Source: Anaerolineaceae bacterium (lineage in GTDB: Bacteria > Chloroflexota > Anaerolineae > Promineifilales > Promineifilaceae). Taken from it: a DNA stretch of 64,000 bases. The stretch is taken from contig PABI01000068.1 in NCBI GenBank assembly GCA_002699125.1, positions 27,438 through 91,437 on the forward strand. Reading direction: 5' to 3'. This document shows, in pieces, positions 34,186-42,636 of the stretch. The translations under genes were made by a program, and so were the position numbers. Positions within the stretch are counted from its first letter, which is position 1; each line of letters begins with the position of its first letter. The notes under the pieces are model-generated. The model was not told the DNA's origin, did no database searches, and saw only the letters and a list, made by a program, of their open reading frames with translations.

Positions 34186-35521
34186 TCCCATCCCCGACGA
34201 CTCGGCCGAAGCCAGCGGGCTGGGCCAGCCAGACTGCCCCCTTTGCGATGGGTTAGGCTACATCATCCCTGATGTGCCGCCGGTGGACCCGCGCTTTGGC
34301 CGGGCGGTCGCCTGCACCTGCCGCGCCGCCGAACGCGAAATGTCTCGTATTGAAGGCTTGATGAAGCTGAGCCAGCTTGGTGCACTGCAAAATTGCACCT
34401 TCGATGCCTTTTTGCCAGAGGGGCATGGCTTAACCCCAGGCCGACAGCTCAACTTAAAAATGGCTTATGATCGCACCCTCGCTTACGCCCAAAATCCAGA
34501 TGGCTGGCTGGTTCTAAAAGGTGGTTATGGCTGCGGCAAAACCCATCTGGCGGCAGCCATTGCCAATCAGCGCATTGCTATGGGGCATCCCGCTCTGTTT
34601 GTAAGCACGCCAGACTTGCTGGACCATTTACGATCGACCTTTAGCCCCCATGCGGTCACCGGCTACGATGAGCGCTTTGAACAAATTCGCAACACGCCGC
34701 TGCTCATTCTGGATGATTTAGGCACCCAAAGCAACAGTGACTGGGCGCAAGAGAAGCTGTACCAGATATTTAATCATCGCTACAACAGCCGCCTGCCCAC
34801 GGTGGTGACCACCAACCTCGATTTAGAAGCGATTGAAATTCGTATTCGTTCGCGCATGGTGGACCCTGGCCTGGTGCAGATTATTCACATTGCTGCCCCC
34901 GATTTCCGCCGAGCTGGTGTGGATCAAGAGCAGTCGGAGCTGTCTACGCTGAGCCTGCACCACGACCAAACCTTCGACAATTTTGATTTGCGTGAACGGG
35001 AACTGCCGCGCGGTCAGGCAAGCAACCTGCGTAACGCGCTGGATACGGCGAGGGAATTTGCCGAAGCACCGGCCGATTGGCTGGTGTTTAACAGTGTGGG
35101 CTTTGGCAACGGTAAAACTCATCTGGCAGCGGCTATTGCTAATTATGTCAATAACCAGGGTGAGCCGGTGCTGTTTATTTTAGTGCCGGATTTGCTGGAT
35201 CATTTGCGGGCGACGTTTAATCCTGCCAGTGGAATGCGCTACGACAAGCGCTTTGACGAAGTCAAAACTGCACCACTGCTCATTTTGGATGATTTAGGAA
35301 CGGAAAGTGCCACTGCCTGGGCACGAGAAAAGCTATACCAACTGTTCAACTATCGTTACAACGCCCGCCTGCCCACGGTTATTACCACGGCCACACCAAT
35401 TGATGAAATCGATCCCCGCCTGGCCACACGCATGTTGGACGGCAGCCGCTGCACCTTCTTTTTGCTAGAAGTGCCCAGCTATCGCGGCGGTGTCAAACCC
35501 AAACGGAACCGTAAACGGTAA
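34106..35521 (+). CDS. DnaC/DnaI-type helicase loader with two AAA+ domains
   Basis: 471 residues from the ATG at 34106, which follows AGGAAGGAAAG and overlaps the DnaD-like gene by 80 nt. A putative zinc knuckle (CPLC near residue 45, CTC near 70) and the helix EREMSRIEGL lead into AAA+ domain 1, with Walker A GGYGCGKTHLA (about 138-148) and Walker B LLILDDLGT. A second, similar domain follows with Walker A VGFGNGKTHLA (about 330-340) and the same Walker B. The strings DLLDHLR-TF, EKLYQ-FN-RYN-RLPTV occur in both, so the unit was duplicated internally. Ordinary DnaC/DnaI has one such domain. The stop codon lies inside an intergenic palindrome. Confidence 0.85.
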   Translation: MESAGEILKKSYGNQSQTNIETLSNDNPIPDDSAEASGLGQPDCPLCDGLGYIIPDVPPVDPRFGRAVACTCRAAEREMSRIEGLMKLSQLGALQNCTFDAFLPEGHGLTPGRQLNLKMAYDRTLAYAQNPDGWLVLKGGYGCGKTHLAAAIANQRIAMGHPALFVSTPDLLDHLRSTFSPHAVTGYDERFEQIRNTPLLILDDLGTQSNSDWAQEKLYQIFNHRYNSRLPTVVTTNLDLEAIEIRIRSRMVDPGLVQIIHIAAPDFRRAGVDQEQSELSTLSLHHDQTFDNFDLRERELPRGQASNLRNALDTAREFAEAPADWLVFNSVGFGNGKTHLAAAIANYVNNQGEPVLFILVPDLLDHLRATFNPASGMRYDKRFDEVKTAPLLILDDLGTESATAWAREKLYQLFNYRYNARLPTVITTATPIDEIDPRLATRMLDGSRCTFFLLEVPSYRGGVKPKRNRKR

Positions 35522-35553
35522 TCCGATTACCGTTTACCGACCACCGATTACTG
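35511..35553. repeat. Intergenic phrase palindrome overlapping a stop codon (GGTAATCGGTAAACGG type)
   Basis: GTAAACGGTAATC (35511-35523) pairs perfectly with GATTACCGTTTAC (35525-35537), followed by ACCACCGATTACTGG. The loader's last codons and TAA lie in the left arm. Confidence 0.88.
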
Positions 35554-36123
35554 GCCTTCTGGAATGACGAGCACCGTGCCCACGGTGACGCGATCCGGGT
35601 TGGTGATGTTGTTGGCGCTGACGAGGGCCTCAATGGTGACGTCGTAGCGCTGGGCGATAGCGGTCAGGGTTTCACCGACCTGTACGGTATGGGTTTGAGA
35701 GGGAACGGCCGTTGGAAAATCTTCCGGGTTTTCTGGTTCGTTGGCCTCTTCACTGCTATCTGTTGCGGATTCAGCCGCGCCCGATTCTTCCTCTGTGTTT
35801 GCCGCATCACTTTCACTATCTTCAACCGCTTCGCTTTCTTCGGCTTCTTCCACGTCTGGCTTGATTGCTTCAGAATCCGTCTCATCCATGATGGGGGCGG
35901 TGGGCTGTCCTTCACCCAGGACGGCCGGAATGACAGTGTTGAAGATATACGGCCGTAACAAGGCAATAATCAGCACCGTGAAAATAAGCACAATGGCCAG
36001 AATGCCAAACTTCACTATCTCGCCCCGTGTCGCCTCGTCTCGCTCTACCAGGATGACATCAGGCTCGTCTGCATCAGATGATGGGTCTTCAACTTCGTAG
36101 CGTTCAACATTTGTTTCGCTCAT
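35548..36123 (-). CDS. Single-pass membrane protein with C-terminal LysM domain
   Basis: 191 residues. An acidic cytoplasmic tail (about 40 residues) is followed by one helix (KFGILAIVLIFTVLIIALL), an acidic Glu/Ser/Ala linker of about 75 residues and one LysM at the end: HTVQVGETLTAIAQRYDVT, then ANNITNPDRVTVGTVLVIP. LysM binds peptidoglycan GlcNAc chains, so the protein likely tethers the membrane to the wall. Start at 36123 follows AAGGAG; a GTG 9 nt upstream is less likely. Confidence 0.87.
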   Translation of the reverse strand: MSETNVERYEVEDPSSDADEPDVILVERDEATRGEIVKFGILAIVLIFTVLIIALLRPYIFNTVIPAVLGEGQPTAPIMDETDSEAIKPDVEEAEESEAVEDSESDAANTEEESGAAESATDSSEEANEPENPEDFPTAVPSQTHTVQVGETLTAIAQRYDVTIEALVSANNITNPDRVTVGTVLVIPEGQ

Positions 36124-36169
36124 GGGAACCACTCCTTCTTAACATAAGCGATTACTGCTTTTGTGTAGT

Positions 36170-36284
36170 GCAGTTTTGCGGGAAAACATCGTAAGTTAGT
36201 ATGTCTAGCTACCCCGCAAAACTGCTTAACTATTTCGCGCCTGTGGCCTACAAAACACAACAAGAGTTTTCGGCGCGAAATAGT
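36170..36284. repeat. Two adjacent perfect 13-bp hairpins
   Basis: GCAGTTTTGCGGG (36170-36182) pairs with 36213-36225, and ACTATTTCGCGCC (36229-36241) pairs with 36272-36284. Both loops are about 30 nt and only 3 nt separate the hairpins. They lie between divergent genes, so they are not simple terminators. Confidence 0.85.
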
Positions 36285-36383
36285 AAACATTATGACAAAT
36301 GGTGCCACAGAGTAGCAGGCTTGCCCAATTTGGTCAAGCACGCCACTATTCTGCTAGAATCAACCCACGTAGGGAGATGATTA

Positions 36384-37100
36384 ATGGGAAAAACAAAACG
36401 ATTTTGGGGGCTGCTTCTGGCCTTTTTCGTGTTTACCAGCCTGGCTGGATTGCAGTCGCAGCGCGCCAACGCAGGCAGCAGCAATACTCTGTATCTGCCT
36501 CTGATAACCGTTCCTTCTCTGGGGCCAAACTTGTTGTCTAACGCATCTTTTGAGCAAGGCTGGTACCATTTAAATGGCGCGCCAGAGCTGCAAATCCCCG
36601 AAGGATGGCAGTTTACGTTTAAAGAAGGCACAAATCAGTTGGACCCTGATCCCTGGAATGTTTGGGTTCCGCCCGAAACGCGCGTGCTTTCTTCTGCCTT
36701 TTTGCCACCCGATGAGCATGATTTGTTTATTTGGGATGGCGATCAGACGGTGAAGGTGTTCAAGGGGTTTGGTGCGATTAGTTTTGAACTGACAACGGCC
36801 GTAACCTTATCCCCCGGCACCTACGTTCTCATTATCCACGTTTTCCCTGATCTGGTAGTGGGCTACGAAAACGGCCAAAAAATTTGGGCACCCGACCCGC
36901 TCTCTGGCGAGGTAAAGCTGATTGCCGGCAACGGCACCACCGGCTGGATGCTGCCCATCTTTGGCCAGAAAAACCGTTTTCGGACGACGTTTACGGTTTC
37001 GCAAACCCAAACCGTCACCATTGGTGCGGCCATGCGCGGACGCTGGGCCATTCAAAACAACGGCTGGTTTATGGATGATTGGGGCCTGTACAAACCGTAG
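36384..37100 (+). CDS. Secreted protein, single beta-rich domain, function unknown
   Basis: 238 residues with a Sec signal peptide (LLLAFFVFTSLAGLQSQRANA, cleavage after ANA). The mature part starts with LYLPLI and NLLSNASFEQGWY, the opening seen in many carbohydrate-binding-like jelly-roll domains of surface proteins. It ends in an aromatic-rich strand set (WAIQNNGWFMDDWGLY). No catalytic motif. AGGGAG lies before the ATG. Binding of sugar or wall material is inference. Confidence 0.65.
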   Translation: MGKTKRFWGLLLAFFVFTSLAGLQSQRANAGSSNTLYLPLITVPSLGPNLLSNASFEQGWYHLNGAPELQIPEGWQFTFKEGTNQLDPDPWNVWVPPETRVLSSAFLPPDEHDLFIWDGDQTVKVFKGFGAISFELTTAVTLSPGTYVLIIHVFPDLVVGYENGQKIWAPDPLSGEVKLIAGNGTTGWMLPIFGQKNRFRTTFTVSQTQTVTIGAAMRGRWAIQNNGWFMDDWGLYKP

Positions 37101-37111
37101 GCTACTTTGAA

Positions 37112-37186
37112 TGAATTTTATCCACAGATTTCGCAGATTTCTTGTTCTTAATCTGCGTAATCTGTGTAATCTGCGGATTAGTTTTT
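37112..37186. repeat. Intergenic phrase palindrome (AATCTGCGNAATCTGTG type)
   Basis: TATCCACAGATTTCGCAGATT faces AATCTGCGTAATCTGTGTAA-type sequence across TTCTTGTTCTT. It ends with TTTTTT just before the next start codon. Confidence 0.8.
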
Positions 37187-37187
37187 T

Positions 37188-37883
37188 ATGAATGATATTG
37201 GCACGTTGGCTGAAAAATCGCTTCACGCGGGTCTCAAGGAATGGTACGGCCGTACCACCGACCAGTTCGAGGTAAAAGTAGATGGCTTTATCATCGATAT
37301 TGTGCGGGATGAGCAGCTGATCGAAATTCAAACGCGCCATTTTGGGGCGATGAAGCGTAAGTTGAAGCGGTTGTTGAATGATCACCCAATGCTACTGCTG
37401 CATCCCATTCCCCAGGAAAAATGGATTGTGCGGCAAACGGCCGTTGGCGAACCCGTCAGCCGCCGTAAATCCCCGAAAAAAGGACAGCCGCTAGACCTGT
37501 TCTCTGAACTGATGCGTATTCCCCATCTGCTGCCGCACCCCAACCTGGTGGTGGGGGCGGTGCTGACGCAGCAAGAAGAGGTTTGGCGCGACGATGGCCA
37601 GGGGAGCTGGCGGCGCAAAGGATGGAGCGTTTACGATCACCGCTTGCTAGATGTGCTGGCGCTGCATACCTTTGCCACTCCCGCTGACCTGCTGGCGCTG
37701 CTGCCCCCCGATTTGCCGCAGCCGTTCACCAATCGGCAGCTGGCAAAACTGGCCAAAATTCGGATGAATCTGGCGCAGCGCATCACGTACACGCTGGCCC
37801 GCTGCGACGCTGTCGAACAGGTGGGGAAGAAGGGGCGGTCGAACCTGTACCAATTTTTGTTGAGTGAATGCAGTGAAAAGTAA
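37188..37883 (+). CDS. Probable PD-(D/E)XK-fold protein with a C-terminal winged-helix-like region
   Basis: 231 residues, no family name recognised. The first 50 residues carry the nuclease-like pattern FEVKVDGFIIDIVRDE then LIEIQTRHF, with D37, E46 and Q48 spaced as in PD-(D/E)XK enzymes. A basic stretch follows (RRKSPKKGQP), and the last 90 residues look like a winged helix (FTNRQLAKLAKIRMNLAQRI, YTLARCDAVEQVGKKGRSNLY). A DNA-linked role is inference. No methylase or restriction partner is adjacent. Its last codons (SEK, stop) lie in the next palindrome. Confidence 0.6.
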   Translation: MNDIGTLAEKSLHAGLKEWYGRTTDQFEVKVDGFIIDIVRDEQLIEIQTRHFGAMKRKLKRLLNDHPMLLLHPIPQEKWIVRQTAVGEPVSRRKSPKKGQPLDLFSELMRIPHLLPHPNLVVGAVLTQQEEVWRDDGQGSWRRKGWSVYDHRLLDVLALHTFATPADLLALLPPDLPQPFTNRQLAKLAKIRMNLAQRITYTLARCDAVEQVGKKGRSNLYQFLLSECSEK

Positions 37884-37936
37884 AAAGTGATAAGTGAAAA
37901 GTGCCTCTACTTTTTACTTATCACTTTTCACTCTCC
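37872..37936. repeat. Intergenic phrase palindrome holding two stop codons (AAAGTGAAAAGTGATAAG type)
   Basis: AGTGAAAAGTAAAAAGTGA and AAGTGAAAAGTG face CTTTTTACTTATCAC and TTTTCACTCTC. Both convergent neighbours end in it, each with the same last residues Ser-Glu-Lys. Confidence 0.88.
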
Positions 37937-38733
37937 CCCTCTGGGAGAAGGACAAAAATCGAGCCAAATCGTCCCGTTTGGCCTTTTTCGGCGCGATGGG
38001 AGAAGAAGAGGTCGGTGCGCTCTGCGGTGCAAAAGCCGGAGAGTTCAATTTTTTGTACGCCAGCGCGCAGTAGGTTGCGCCGGTTGGCTTCGGGGAGATC
38101 GAAATGGTAACGGCCGTTCCCATTCCTCACCGGTCTCATCAGCAGCGTTTTCCAGTCGGCAAAGGCAGCCTTCACTTCGCTTACCAGTGGTTCATCAACT
38201 TCATAGTTGGCCCAGCTGATACACGGGCCGATGCCAGCGCGCAGATCGGCCGGATCCGTGCCAAACTGCTCTTGCATGGCGCGGACCATCGCCCCGGGCA
38301 AATCAACCACCGCCCCCTTCCAGCCGGCATGCCCCAGTCCAATGGCCTCTTGCACCGGATCGTACAAAAAAATGGGGGTGCAGTCGGCGTAGTTCATCGT
38401 CAGGGCACAGCCCGGCTCGTTAGTGATGAGGGCATCAAAATATTCCATCCAGGTGCCATTGTTGGCCTGGGTAACGCGGGCAACGTCGTTGCCATGCACC
38501 AGGTGGGCGTGAACCACGGTGTCGTTTTGCCGGCCAAACAGGCCAAATGCTTTGGCCCGATTGGCGTAGACGGCCGTTTTATCATCGGGCACGCTCACGC
38601 TTAAATTTAACGAATCGTGCGGCGGCCGACTTACCCCGCCCTGGCGCGAAAAGATGGCGTGCTGGATACGGCCGTTCCCACCAAAGCTCTCAAACTCAAA
38701 ATAAATAACGCCATCCCGTTCCTGTTGAATCAT
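37921..38733 (-). CDS. pgeF: Purine nucleoside phosphorylase/laccase-domain protein (YfiH/PgeF family)
   Basis: 270 residues from the ATG at 38733 (a GTG 33 nt upstream is possible). Family signature: HLVHGNDVARV, then ALTMNYADCTPIFLYDP, then GLGHAGWKGAVVDL and RAGIGPCISWANYEV, giving the zinc ligands His, Cys and His. Members cleave adenosine or inosine with phosphate, or edit wrongly joined peptidoglycan dipeptides. Full length. The C-terminal end is encoded by an intergenic palindrome. No Shine-Dalgarno of note. Confidence 0.9.
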   Translation of the reverse strand: MIQQERDGVIYFEFESFGGNGRIQHAIFSRQGGVSRPPHDSLNLSVSVPDDKTAVYANRAKAFGLFGRQNDTVVHAHLVHGNDVARVTQANNGTWMEYFDALITNEPGCALTMNYADCTPIFLYDPVQEAIGLGHAGWKGAVVDLPGAMVRAMQEQFGTDPADLRAGIGPCISWANYEVDEPLVSEVKAAFADWKTLLMRPVRNGNGRYHFDLPEANRRNLLRAGVQKIELSGFCTAERTDLFFSHRAEKGQTGRFGSIFVLLPEGESEK

Positions 38734-38857
38734 CCTGTTTCCCTGTAAAATGGTTTTGCGTGCCACGGTTATAAAAACTTATCACGAATAACACGAATGG
38801 ACGAATTTAACAAAGTCGAAAAAGACATGCTCTTATCGCATCTTGATGAAAAATAGG

Positions 38858-38936
38858 ACGCTGATTTTCCTGATTACTCTGATCACGAAGCGGTCGCCTA
38901 GCGACATCAGGTAGATCAGGCAGATCAGCGTTCCAT
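38858..38936. repeat. Intergenic phrase palindrome (GGACGCTGAT...GATCAGG type)
   Basis: GGACGCTGATTTTCCTGAT and TCTGATC face GATCAGGCAGATCAGCGTTCC. Upstream at 38784-38812 stand CACGAATAACACGAATGG units, as in the 43476 element. Located between pgeF and ftsK, which are divergent. Confidence 0.75.
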
Positions 38937-38953
38937 TTTTTTATTTCCCTCGG

Positions 38954-38982
38954 CTGACGTGAAATTGTATCCATGTTATAAT
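38954..38982 (+). promoter_or_regulatory. Promoter of ftsK
   Basis: CTGACG (38954-38959), 17-nt spacer, TATAAT (38977-38982). The ATG follows at 39013, so the leader is short, about 24 nt. Confidence 0.6.
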
Positions 38983-39012
38983 GCCCATCTGACCGATAGG
39001 AACATCTGAGCT

Positions 39013-41748
39013 ATGGCCAAGAAGAAAACAACCACGCGCAAAAAGAGCACCAGCCGCAAGACGCAAGCCAAATCCCGAACGACCCGTGGCGGGACAGGCA
39101 AACGTACGCCGCGCAAGAAAACTACTGCCAGACGTAAGACACGCCAGCCGATTAGCATCAACGTGGCCCAAAAAGCATTGATGGTCGGCATCCTCGTCGT
39201 TTTTATCACCGTCATTTTGGTACTGAGTTTGCTATCGCCCAATCAGGGGCAGCTGACCGCCGCATTGGCCGGACTGATGCGCCGCACTTTTGGCTGGGGC
39301 AGCGTGCTGCTGCCGCTGATCACCGGCGGCGCAGGGCTCTATTTGGTGCTGTGGGGCATGGAGCAGCCGCCAGAGCTGCCTGCCTACCGCCTGACCGGCG
39401 CAGGATTGCTTTACTTCGCCTTTATGGGCTTTGCTTCGCTGACGCTGCTCATGCTGGACAACAACTTTTTTGATCCCTGGGTGATTGCTCAGGCGGAACA
39501 GGGCGGCGGTTATGTAGGTGGCTTGATTGCTTCCGTGTTGATGACGGCCGTTGGCAACCTCGGCGCTATTTTTACCCTCATGGTTGTTGCCGTTTTGGGC
39601 ACTATTTTGGTTTCTGGCGTCACCCGCGAAGATATGGGGCGCTTTTTGCAGGCGTTGTTTACCAAACGGCCGTCCCTCCCCAACAATAGCAGCAGCCATG
39701 CCGAACGCGAGATTCCTATTAACGGCCGTCCACAGCGCCAGCCTGTGCGCGACACGGCCCAACCCCGCCTTTTTCCGGATCCCGCCGAAACTGCTGCGGC
39801 CGAAACGGCCGCTCCCGCCACAGCCGAAACCAAAACCGCCAAACCAGAGGCCAAGCCCGTGACACCGCCGGCCCGCAAAGGACGTGGTTCACGTGGCAAA
39901 ACAGCCTCCGAACCGGCCGAAACACCCACCGTGGTGACGCCGGTATTTTTGGGCAGCAACGGCCGTCCGCAGCAGCACAACTGGAAGCTCCCAGCAATCA
40001 ACGAAATTTTAGAGCCTGGAACCGATCAGGACCCCAGTGGGGCAATGATTCGGGAGCAGGTAGAGATCATTGAGCATACGCTAGAAAGCTTTGGCGCACC
40101 GGCCACGGTGGTAGAGATCAACCAGGGACCAACCATTACTCAATTTGGTGTAGAGCCCAGCTTCATCCAGATGCGCAGCGGCAAGCGGACCAAAGTAAAA
40201 GTGGGCAAAATTGCCGGTCTGGCCGACGACCTGACGCTGGCGCTGCATGCCCAGTCGATCCGTATTCAGGCCCCAGTGCCCGGCAAAGGATATGTGGGCA
40301 TCGAGGTGCCCAATCCAGCCAAAGCCCTGGTTTCTTTGCGCGATGTGATGGAAACGGCCGCATTTAGCAAGCTCAAATCCCCCCTGCGCATCGGGCTGGG
40401 GCAGGATGTTGCCGGGCAGCCCATCGTGGCCGATTTGGCCGCCATGCCCCATCTACTCGTTGCCGGGGCCACTGGCTCCGGTAAATCGGTTTTGGTCAAT
40501 GCCATTATCGCCAGCCTGCTGCTGCTCAACACGCCTGACCAGCTTAAATTGGTGATGGTCGATCCCAAGCGCGTGGAGCTGACCGGCTACAACGGCATCC
40601 CCCACCTGGCGGCGCCTGTGGTGGTGGAGATGGACAAGGTGATTGGCGTGCTGCAATGGGCCATGCGTGAGATGGACAATCGCTACAAAATGTTTGCCGA
40701 GGCTGGAGCACGCAATATTGTCGATTACAACAAGAAAACCAAGCGCAACAAGTCGATAGAACCGCTGCCGTACATCGTGATTATTATTGATGAGCTGGCC
40801 GACTTGATGATGCTTTCGCCAGAAGAGACGGAGCGGGGCGTTACCCGGCTGGCCCAGTTGGCCCGCGCCACCGGGATGCATATGGTGATTGCCACGCAAC
40901 GGCCGTCTGTCGATGTGGTTACCGGTCTGATCAAGGCCAACTTCCCCGCCCGCGTGGCCTTTGCCGTGGCTTCCAGCACCGACAGCCGCGTCATTTTGGA
41001 CGCTACCGGGGCGGAACGTTTGCTGGGCCAGGGCGACATGCTCTACCAAAGCCCAGACGCCGCTGCGCCGGTCCGTTCGCAAGGCTGCTTTGTCAGCGAT
41101 GGTGAACTCAACAAGCTGATAGGGTATTGGCAGGCAGCGCGCCGCTTTAACGTCGTTTCTGCCGCCGAAAGCGTGCGGTCCAAGCCTGCCGAAATTCCAT
41201 CCCAGCCGGCCACACCGCCGCCGCAGGTAAAATCGCAGCCAAAAGAAGAGCCGCCCGCTGCCAAGCAAACAACGGTTGACGCACCTGTGGTTAACATGGG
41301 CAAATCGGCTGCCAAGCCGGTTGAGGAAGATGCGCCAACGATTGTGAACCAAAAAACGGCCGAATCTCCCCCCACGCCCAAACCAGAACCGGAACGTCCC
41401 AAGCCACCGGCTCCGGCCAAGCCTGAAACGGAGCGGCAGCCCCTGTGGGAAGCGCTGCAAGAGATGGAAAACGAAGAGCCGCAGGTGGAAATCGATGACG
41501 ATCTCATGCCGGAAGCAATTGAGCTGGTACGCAAGCTGAACAAAGCGTCCACCTCGCTGCTGCAGCGCCGCTTCCGCATCGGCTACACACGTGCCGCCCG
41601 TCTCATTGATGCCATGGAAGAAATGGGCATCATCGGCCCGCCTACCGGCACCAGCAAAGCCCGCGAAGTGCTGCCGGCCGGTAGTGAAGCGGCGGGCGAC
41701 GAAAGTGATTCTGCGGCAAACAGCCCGGCTGATGAAACAGACAGCTAG
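39013..41748 (+). CDS. ftsK: DNA translocase FtsK/SpoIIIE
   Basis: 911-residue septal DNA pump that clears chromosomes at division. A very basic start (KKKTTTRKKSTSRK) is followed by about four membrane helices (to about residue 215), a Pro/Ala/Glu linker, then the motor: Walker A GATGSGKSVLVN (about 485-496), Walker B YIVIIIDELADLM and IATQRPSVDVVTG. A second acidic/Pro linker leads to the winged-helix gamma domain that reads polar sequences (LLQRRFRIGYTRAARLIDAME). A KOPS-like recognition motif cannot be told here. The PHP gene starts 3 nt after its stop. Confidence 0.95.
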   Translation: MAKKKTTTRKKSTSRKTQAKSRTTRGGTGKRTPRKKTTARRKTRQPISINVAQKALMVGILVVFITVILVLSLLSPNQGQLTAALAGLMRRTFGWGSVLLPLITGGAGLYLVLWGMEQPPELPAYRLTGAGLLYFAFMGFASLTLLMLDNNFFDPWVIAQAEQGGGYVGGLIASVLMTAVGNLGAIFTLMVVAVLGTILVSGVTREDMGRFLQALFTKRPSLPNNSSSHAEREIPINGRPQRQPVRDTAQPRLFPDPAETAAAETAAPATAETKTAKPEAKPVTPPARKGRGSRGKTASEPAETPTVVTPVFLGSNGRPQQHNWKLPAINEILEPGTDQDPSGAMIREQVEIIEHTLESFGAPATVVEINQGPTITQFGVEPSFIQMRSGKRTKVKVGKIAGLADDLTLALHAQSIRIQAPVPGKGYVGIEVPNPAKALVSLRDVMETAAFSKLKSPLRIGLGQDVAGQPIVADLAAMPHLLVAGATGSGKSVLVNAIIASLLLLNTPDQLKLVMVDPKRVELTGYNGIPHLAAPVVVEMDKVIGVLQWAMREMDNRYKMFAEAGARNIVDYNKKTKRNKSIEPLPYIVIIIDELADLMMLSPEETERGVTRLAQLARATGMHMVIATQRPSVDVVTGLIKANFPARVAFAVASSTDSRVILDATGAERLLGQGDMLYQSPDAAAPVRSQGCFVSDGELNKLIGYWQAARRFNVVSAAESVRSKPAEIPSQPATPPPQVKSQPKEEPPAAKQTTVDAPVVNMGKSAAKPVEEDAPTIVNQKTAESPPTPKPEPERPKPPAPAKPETERQPLWEALQEMENEEPQVEIDDDLMPEAIELVRKLNKASTSLLQRRFRIGYTRAARLIDAMEEMGIIGPPTGTSKAREVLPAGSEAAGDESDSAANSPADETDS

Positions 41749-41751
41749 TGT

Positions 41752-42609
41752 ATGAACCTGTCCACAACCGGCCTCCATCTTGCCCCAAATGCCCCGATTG
41801 ACCTCCAATTACACACCGTTCATAGTGACGGCCGTTGGACGCCGGAATCATTGTTTGACCATCTACTTAACGAGCAATTTTCCCTGGTGGCGATTACTGA
41901 TCATGATTGTGTGGATACAGCCGTTTCCCTCCAACAACTCGCGCTGGAAAAACAGCTGCCCGTTCTAGCTGCCGTGGAAATGACAACCACCTGGCAAGGC
42001 GAAATGACCGATCTACTCTGTTTTGGGTTCGATCCCAACCACACCGCCCTGAACGACCTGGCCCAAAACCTCATGCGCCGTCAACGGGAAAACAGCCAAC
42101 AAGTTTACGAAAACCTGGTGCAGCAGGGGTTCGATTTTCTGCCTGACGCACTGCCAACCGTTTTGGCAAAGCCCAGTTCACAGCAGCCGCACGCCCTGGT
42201 CAATCTACTCAAAGCACATGGCTACGGGCTTGGTGATCCGTCGGCAGGAAAACTTGTTTTGGGTGCGGGCTGCAAATTCATTACAAACGACCCAGCCGCA
42301 GTTGCGGAAGCTGCTCACCAGAGTGGTGGCGTGTGTCTGCTGGCGCACCCGGGCCGGACCGACGGCTTTATGACCTTTGACGTCCAACTGCTTGATCAAT
42401 TCCGCCGAGAGGTTCAGATTGATGGCCTTGAGGTTTATTATCCGCTGCATACCCCCGACCAAACCGTGATGTATCAAGCGTATGCCCGGCGGCACAAGCT
42501 GCTGATCAGTGCCGGGTCAGACTCACATGGACCAGATAAACCGCCCATCAAATATCGGGCTGAATTGTGTCGTGCACTTTTAGAGCGTGTCGGCATTCAG
42601 ATAGCATAA
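41752..42609 (+). CDS. PHP-domain phosphoesterase (TrpH/YciV-like)
   Basis: 285 residues. The PHP fold is shown by H21-T-V-H24-S-D26, then ITDHD (D50, H51), an internal Glu in AAVEMTTTW, the LLAHPGR motif and AGSDSHGP near the end, together a trinuclear metal site. The length and layout match the TrpH group, whose E. coli member removes 5' nucleotides from RNA and 3',5'-bisphosphonucleotides. Start is 3 nt after the ftsK stop, so it is probably expressed with ftsK, without a ribosome-binding site outside ftsK. Confidence 0.87.
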   Translation: MNLSTTGLHLAPNAPIDLQLHTVHSDGRWTPESLFDHLLNEQFSLVAITDHDCVDTAVSLQQLALEKQLPVLAAVEMTTTWQGEMTDLLCFGFDPNHTALNDLAQNLMRRQRENSQQVYENLVQQGFDFLPDALPTVLAKPSSQQPHALVNLLKAHGYGLGDPSAGKLVLGAGCKFITNDPAAVAEAAHQSGGVCLLAHPGRTDGFMTFDVQLLDQFRREVQIDGLEVYYPLHTPDQTVMYQAYARRHKLLISAGSDSHGPDKPPIKYRAELCRALLERVGIQIA

Positions 42610-42636
42610 CCAATCAGCTTTTTAAGGAGAATCCTC

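Noticed and set aside
38784..38936. Possible transposon ends
   Set aside because: The inverted phrases have no transposase between or near them and no target-site duplication that I can see.
40453..41808. 451-codon open frame on the minus strand
   Set aside because: Antisense of ftsK and the start of the PHP gene; composition is the mirror of Pro/Ala-rich coding, with no recognisable domain.
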